A DNA stretch of 64,000 nucleotides, from positions 1-64,000 of the forward strand of contig JAZQMC010000028.1 of assembly GCA_045543095.1 (NCBI GenBank), given 5' to 3'. Below the pieces are notes generated by a model. It did not search any database. It was given only the letters and a program-made list of their open reading frames with translations, and was not told where the DNA came from. The translations under genes were made by a program, and so were the position numbers. Each line of letters starts with the position of its first letter. Within the stretch, counting starts at the first letter, position 1. Shown here one piece after another: positions 60,076 through 64,000 of this stretch. The stretch is from Fimenecus sp045543095. Lineage in GTDB: Bacteria; Bacillota; Clostridia; Oscillospirales; Acutalibacteraceae.

Positions 60076-61323
60076 TTAAAGAACGTAATCTTTATATTTA
60101 TCTGCTTCGCTTGAGGGGAGGATTGCAGTTATTTTTGTGCCGTCAGGGGTGAATTCTTCCGAGAGGATTTTGCCTGAATTACGTATATTGTTCACCAATG
60201 CACCCTTTGAGAAAGGAATGAGCAAATCGAGTGTAACACTTTTAAGCTCAAGGGCTTTTTCAATCTCTTTTAAGAGCAAATCAAGATTTACTCCCTTTAA
60301 GGCACTAATCATAACGGTCTTGCCCATAGAAATCAGGTCAAAAACGTTTTCTGCCTTATCACACTTGTTCATTACCGTGATAATGTTGTCGCCTTTACAG
60401 CCCAATTCTCGCAAAATATCGGTGGTAATTTCAATGTGTTCACTACAATGAACGTCGGATGCATCACAGACATTGAGAATGATGTCGGCTTCACTTGCTT
60501 CTTCAAGAGTTGATTTGAATGCCTTAACCAAATCGTGGGGCAGACGGCTTACGAAACCAACTGTGTCAATGAGCATAACATCCTGACCGTTGGGGAGAGT
60601 GAGTTTTCTCGATGTTGGGTCAAGAGTTGCAAAAAGCTTGTCCTCGGCAAGTACCCCTGCATCGGTGAGAGCATTCATAAGGGTTGATTTTCCTGCATTT
60701 GTGTAGCCGACGAGAGCAACGGTAATCACACCGTCTTTTTCGCGACGTTTACGCAAGAAACCACGACGCTTTTCAACCTCGTCAAGCTGTTCTTGTAATG
60801 CGTGCATTCTTCTCATTATGTGACGGCGGTCACTTTCAAGTTTTGTTTCACCCGGACCTCGAGTACCGATACCGCCACCCAGTCGGGAGAGCTCCTTACC
60901 CTTACCGGTAAGTCGGGGGAGGGAGTATTTAAGTTGAGCCAATTCAACCTGCAATTTGCCTTCGCTTGTCTTTGCCCTCAATGCGAAAATATCTAAAATC
61001 AACTGTGTTCTGTCAACAACACGGACTTTTGTAGCATTTTCTATGTTTCTAATCTGTGAGGGTGTCAATTCACCGTCGCAAACGATTAAGTCGATTTCCT
61101 GATTATGGCAGAAAAGCTCTGCTTCTGCGAGTCTGCCTTTGCCGAGATATGTTGCACCGTCGGGAGTGCTTTTTCGCTGTATTATTGAGCCAATGACAGA
61201 AGCCCCTGCACTTTCTGTGAGGAGCGTGAGTTCTTCTATACTGGCATCTGCATCAAAATCCCCCGTGTCAACGGAGATAAGTAATGCCTTTTCAGGTTCT
61301 TGTGTGATTTCGTAAAAGTCCAT
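60076..61323 (-). CDS. hflX: GTPase HflX
   Basis: 415 residues. N-terminal HflX domain (GATYLGKGRLAEAEL, ELTPSQIRNIE, GGIGTRGPGETKLE), then the GTPase: G1 GYTNAGKSTL (about 205-214), G3 DTVGF and G4 NKCDK. HflX splits stalled or hibernating ribosomes. A terminator for the gene upstream lies 17 bp before its ATG. Confidence 0.95.
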   Translation of the reverse strand: MDFYEITQEPEKALLISVDTGDFDADASIEELTLLTESAGASVIGSIIQRKSTPDGATYLGKGRLAEAELFCHNQEIDLIVCDGELTPSQIRNIENATKVRVVDRTQLILDIFALRAKTSEGKLQVELAQLKYSLPRLTGKGKELSRLGGGIGTRGPGETKLESDRRHIMRRMHALQEQLDEVEKRRGFLRKRREKDGVITVALVGYTNAGKSTLMNALTDAGVLAEDKLFATLDPTSRKLTLPNGQDVMLIDTVGFVSRLPHDLVKAFKSTLEEASEADIILNVCDASDVHCSEHIEITTDILRELGCKGDNIITVMNKCDKAENVFDLISMGKTVMISALKGVNLDLLLKEIEKALELKSVTLDLLIPFSKGALVNNIRNSGKILSEEFTPDGTKITAILPSSEADKYKDYVL

Positions 61324-61339
61324 AAATCAAATTTCCTAC

Positions 61340-61371
61340 AAAAACGGTGGCAGAGAAACCCTCCACCACCG
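61340..61371 (-). terminator. Terminator of the Cys-rich small gene
   Basis: On the minus strand CGGTGG pairs with CCACCG over a 15-nt loop, then TTTTTG. Confidence 0.65.
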
Positions 61372-61412
61372 AAACCATTTTATTATCCTTTATTTTTCAT
61401 TTTGCATTTACA

Positions 61413-61556
61413 TTAGCAGCAGCAGTCATAGTCCTTACGCTGGCAACCACAGTTGTTACTGCCGTTGTTGTAGCCACATCCATTGTTATTATCAGAGAGA
61501 AGAATTAAGATGATGATAATAATCAACCAAGTGTTGTTACCGAAGAAGTTACACAT
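61413..61556 (-). CDS. 47-residue membrane peptide with Cys-rich tail
   Basis: MCNFFGNNTWLIIIII begins the frame; the N-terminal hydrophobic stretch (about 8-20) is followed by an Asn/Gly/Cys-rich tail ending in DCCC. The ATG at 61556 has an excellent AGGAGG 8 nt upstream and a terminator lies downstream, so it is a real unit. It resembles short hydrophobic Cys-rich proteins of sporulating Firmicutes (YjcZ-like in size and layout), but the family is unassigned. Spore coat or envelope location is inferred. The chained-hairpin array H2 lies upstream. Confidence 0.7.
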   Translation of the reverse strand: MCNFFGNNTWLIIIIILILLSDNNNGCGYNNGSNNCGCQRKDYDCCC

Positions 61557-61628
61557 TTATTTTTCCTCCTTCCGTTTTGTAATTACATTACATATTATGG
61601 AATTTGGAAAGATGTGTTACTTAATAAT

Positions 61629-61776
61629 ATGCCGTTAGGCATATTTCATAGCGAAGCTATTTCATATCCCGTAAGGGATATTTCATAAATCCGTCAGGAT
61701 TTATTTCATTCAATGAAATATTACTACGCAATATGAAATAATCTTGCGATTATGAAATATTCTGCTATCGCAGAAT
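61629..61776 (-). repeat. Chained-hairpin array H2
   Basis: Same architecture as 42618-42790, in opposite orientation. Stems in order: ATGCCGTTAGGCAT, AGCGAAGCT, ATCCCGTAAGGGAT, AAATCCGTCAGGATTT, centre ATTTCATTCAATGAAAT, ATTACTACGCAAT, AATCTTGCGATT, ATTCTGCTATCGCAGAAT. They are separated by ATTTCAT before the centre and ATGAAAT after it. No gene in it. Confidence 0.8.
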
Positions 61777-61781
61777 GTTAA

Positions 61782-61836
61782 ATAAAAATCTGATAAATCA
61801 GATTTTTATTGTTAGCATCACTTGAGCGATGCTAAC
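61782..61836 (-). terminator. Tandem hairpins ending leuD
   Basis: GTTAGCATC/GATGCTAAC begins in the last codons of leuD; it is followed on the minus strand by AAAAATCTGA/TCAGATTTTT ending in a T run. Confidence 0.7.
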
Positions 61837-62297
61837 AATCCACCCTTAGAAATAATATTCTGAATAAATTCCGGGAATGGTTGAGCCTTGTAGCTTGTGC
61901 CTTTTGTGATATTTGTGATTACACCACTATCAAAGTCAACTGAAACCTCGTCACCGTTTGCGATGTCGTCACAAGCCTCGGGACATTCAAGAATCGGAAG
62001 ACCGATATTGAGTGAATTTCTGTAAAAAATTCTTGCGAAAGTCTTTGCGATAACGCAAGAAACACCTGCAGCCTTGATAGCAATCGGAGCGTGTTCACGG
62101 GATGAGCCACAACCAAAGTTAACACCTGCAACCATAATGTCGCCGTCTTTAACTTTGTTTATGAATTCCTTGTCTATATCTTCCATACAATGTGCCGCCA
62201 ATTCCTTGTGGTCAGCAGTATTTAAGTATCTTGCAGGGATAATAACGTCTGTATCAACGTGGTCACCGTATTTATGTACTGAACCTTGAATTTTCAT
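61818..62297 (-). CDS. leuD: 3-isopropylmalate dehydratase small subunit
   Basis: 159 residues of the short LeuD type. The swivel domain has TDVIIPARYLNT and the substrate-binding NFGCGSSREHAPIA. With LeuC it isomerises 2- to 3-isopropylmalate in leucine synthesis. The ATG overlaps the leuC stop by one base (TAATG). Confidence 0.95.
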   Translation of the reverse strand: MKIQGSVHKYGDHVDTDVIIPARYLNTADHKELAAHCMEDIDKEFINKVKDGDIMVAGVNFGCGSSREHAPIAIKAAGVSCVIAKTFARIFYRNSLNIGLPILECPEACDDIANGDEVSVDFDSGVITNITKGTSYKAQPFPEFIQNIISKGGLLASLK

Positions 62298-63559
62298 TAT
62301 TCTACCTCCTCAGGAGTACAAATGTATCCTGTAATTGCACTTGCAGCAGCAACATAAGGGCTTGCAAGGTAAACTTCACTTGTCGGGTGTCCCATTCTGC
62401 CTACAAAGTTACGATTTGTTGTTGAGATTGCCTTTTCTTCAGCGGCAAGAATACCCATGTGACCGCCAAGACAAGGACCGCAAGTTGGTGTTGAGAAAAC
62501 AGCACCTGCTTCAACAAAGATTTCAGCAAGACCTTCTCTTACGCATTGGAGATATACATTCTGTGTTGCAGGAATAACGATGCAACGAACATTCTCGTTA
62601 ACCTTTTTACCTTTAAGCACCTCGGCAGCAGCACGCATATCCTCAATTCTACCATTTGTGCATGAGCCGATTACTGACTGGTCAACATAGATTTTATCGA
62701 ATTCGCCAACAATGTGAGCATTTTCGGGAAGGTGGGGGAATGCAACTGTTGATTTAAGAGTAGAAAGGTCAATGTCAATAACCTCGTCATAAACTGCATC
62801 TTCATCCGCTGTGAAGATAACTGGTTCACGGTCAGTTCTGCCTTTCATATATTCAAGAGTTTTCTCGTCAACAGGGAAAATACCGTTCTTTGCTCCACAT
62901 TCAATAGCCATATTTGCGATACAGAATCTGTCGTCCATTGAAAGATTTGCAATTCCGTCACCTGTAAATTCAAGTGAACGATAGAGTGCACCGTCAACAC
63001 CGATTTTACCGATTAAGTGAAGAATTAAATCCTTACCGCTGACCCATTTATTGAACTTGCCTGTAACATTAACTTTAATAGCGGACGGCACTTTAAACCA
63101 AGCCATACCGGAAATCATACCTGCAGCCATATCGGTTGAGCCGACACCTGTTGAGAATGCACCCAAAGCACCGTATGTACAAGTGTGTGAGTCAGCACCT
63201 ATAACTGTGTCACCCGAAATTACAATTCCTTTTTCGGGAAGAAGTGCGTGTTCAATACCCATTTGTCCTACATCAAAGAAATTCTTGATTTTATATTCTC
63301 TTGCAAATTGACGAACCTGTTTGCAGTGTTCAGCAGATTTAATATCCTTGTTAGGTGTGAAATGGTCCATAACAAGAGCAATTTTTTCTCTGTCAAAAAC
63401 ATCAGTAAAGCCTTTTGCTTTCATTTCGTTAATAGCAACGGGGCTTGTAACGTCGTTACCCATTACAAGGTCAAGACGAACATTTATAAGTTGTCCTGCC
63501 TCAACTTTATCGAGTCCTGCATGGGCAGCAAGGATTTTTTGTGTCATTGTCATTCCCAT
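62297..63559 (-). CDS. leuC: 3-isopropylmalate dehydratase large subunit
   Basis: 420 residues of the shorter, homoaconitase-like LeuC type. Contains MTQKILAAHAG, the DSHTCTYGALG and GSCTNGR motifs and TPTCGPCLGGHMG (4Fe-4S cysteines). Start: ATG 63559 is 9 nt behind GGAG; the frame is open much further upstream but that lies over ilvN and is not used. It lies 1 bp after ilvN. Confidence 0.95.
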   Translation of the reverse strand: MGMTMTQKILAAHAGLDKVEAGQLINVRLDLVMGNDVTSPVAINEMKAKGFTDVFDREKIALVMDHFTPNKDIKSAEHCKQVRQFAREYKIKNFFDVGQMGIEHALLPEKGIVISGDTVIGADSHTCTYGALGAFSTGVGSTDMAAGMISGMAWFKVPSAIKVNVTGKFNKWVSGKDLILHLIGKIGVDGALYRSLEFTGDGIANLSMDDRFCIANMAIECGAKNGIFPVDEKTLEYMKGRTDREPVIFTADEDAVYDEVIDIDLSTLKSTVAFPHLPENAHIVGEFDKIYVDQSVIGSCTNGRIEDMRAAAEVLKGKKVNENVRCIVIPATQNVYLQCVREGLAEIFVEAGAVFSTPTCGPCLGGHMGILAAEEKAISTTNRNFVGRMGHPTSEVYLASPYVAAASAITGYICTPEEVE

Positions 63560-63560
63560 A

Positions 63561-64000
63561 TTATTCAACTCCTTTGATATTTCTGTCGCCACTTTCAAGA
63601 GCAGTAAGACCTGAACGAGAAAGCTCGCAGATACCGTGTTTTTCCATTTTGTCGATAAACTTATCAATAAGGCTTGGAAGACCTGTAAGTTCAGCAGTGA
63701 TTGTTGTATGTCCAATGTCCATAACTCTTGCACCGAAGCCGTTGATAGTTTTAAGAACTCTTTTTCTGTCCTTGTTAAGTGCGTGAACTTTAATAAGGAG
63801 TAATTCAGATTGAATAGTTTCACTTTCGTCAAGACAAATAACATTGATAACTTCTTCAAGTTTGGAAAGTTGCTGATGCACCATTGCTACTTTATATTCC
63901 TCAACGTCGGAAACAATAGTCATACGTGAAAATTCAGGACTTTCAGTTTCAGAAACTGTAAGGGATACAACATTGTATCCGCGACGTGCAAAAAGCGCTG
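63561..64000 (-). CDS. ilvN: Acetolactate synthase small subunit, 5' end cut by the window
   Basis: At least 146 residues; the start is beyond position 64000. The visible N-terminal part reads ALFARRGYNVVSLTVSETES and then RMTIV, the ACT domain of IlvN/IlvH (compare the family form ARRGYNIDSLTVG). The later half has ELLLIKVHAL and GHTTITAELTG. It regulates acetolactate synthase by valine feedback. Ahead of leuC in one operon for branched-chain amino acids. ATG 63923 is internal, not the start. Confidence 0.93.
   Translation of the reverse strand, partial: ALFARRGYNVVSLTVSETESPEFSRMTIVSDVEEYKVAMVHQQLSKLEEVINVICLDESETIQSELLLIKVHALNKDRKRVLKTINGFGARVMDIGHTTITAELTGLPSLIDKFIDKMEKHGICELSRSGLTALESGDRNIKGVE

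Noticed and set aside
63560..63859. Long N-terminal extension of leuC
   Set aside because: The open frame upstream of 63559 overlaps ilvN, has poor composition and no suitable ribosome binding site; ATG 63559 fits LeuC homologs.
1..64000. tRNA or rRNA genes
   Set aside because: No cloverleaf-type or rRNA sequence was recognised in the intergenic gaps by eye; a tRNAscan run would settle it.

Overview
The window looks like a chromosomal segment of a spore-forming, AT-rich Clostridia (Oscillospiraceae-like gut Firmicute; taxonomic call inferred from gene families and synteny only). Supporting clues are strong AGGAGG ribosome binding sites, the sporulation sigma factor gene sigG next to a ymxH-type gene, the blocks glmU-like/pth/mfd and flippase/mazG/HU/rqcP, and dispersed palindromic repeats typical of gut Clostridia.

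Region 1 (1 to about 11,115) is the right-hand part of an integrated mobilizable element. It carries a sigma-70-like regulator, a DUF6076-type protein, a zinc-finger protein, two stand-alone promoter-gene-terminator cargo cassettes (a metallophosphoesterase; a NUDIX hydrolase plus an inorganic-pyrophosphatase-like protein), then a mobilization and maintenance block: small Cys-rich protein, unknown protein, candidate oriT, MobC-like protein, HUH relaxase, small protein, ParB-like protein, small protein and a large serine recombinase. The recombinase reading frame is cut by an in-frame TAG and stays open for 58 more codons, ending a few bases before a host dispersed repeat. That is where the right element boundary is placed.

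Region 2 (11.2-22 kb, mostly + strand) holds an aldo/keto reductase with a YczE-like membrane protein, an anchored extracytoplasmic protein, two translationally coupled extended-SDR oxidoreductases followed by an MFS transporter, an independently transcribed structured RNA of about 176 nt (unassigned, possibly 6S-like), a lipoprotein and a secreted subtilisin with FG-GAP-like repeats.

Region 3 (22-30.5 kb, - strand) is a run glmU-C-terminal-like, pth, mfd, DUF554, LTA-synthase-like, acyltransferase. Region 4 (30.5-43.9 kb, + strand) has a glycosyltransferase, then recJ, relA/spoT, dtd, an MBL hydrolase, hemZ-like, a P-loop kinase, a flippase, mazG, HU, rqcP and a repeat-rich secreted protein. 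Region 5 (43.9-64 kb, mostly - strand) has zapA/U32 peptidase/dut, sigG/ymxH, glmS, pduL, an FkbM methyltransferase coupled to a double-HAD fusion, a DUF2310-like protein, a cysteine-desulfidase-like protein, GH31 and GH43 glycosidases, hflX, a 47-residue Cys-rich small protein and the ilvN-leuC-leuD branched-chain amino acid operon, which runs off the right edge.

The most unusual structures are the two homologous-flank cargo cassettes in the mobile element, two homologous chained-hairpin arrays built on ATTTCAT/ATGAAAT separators (42.6 and 61.7 kb), the amber-interrupted recombinase, the structured RNA at 18.2 kb, and nested dispersed repeats at 31.6, 54.1 and 59.9 kb. No tRNA, rRNA or CRISPR array was recognised.
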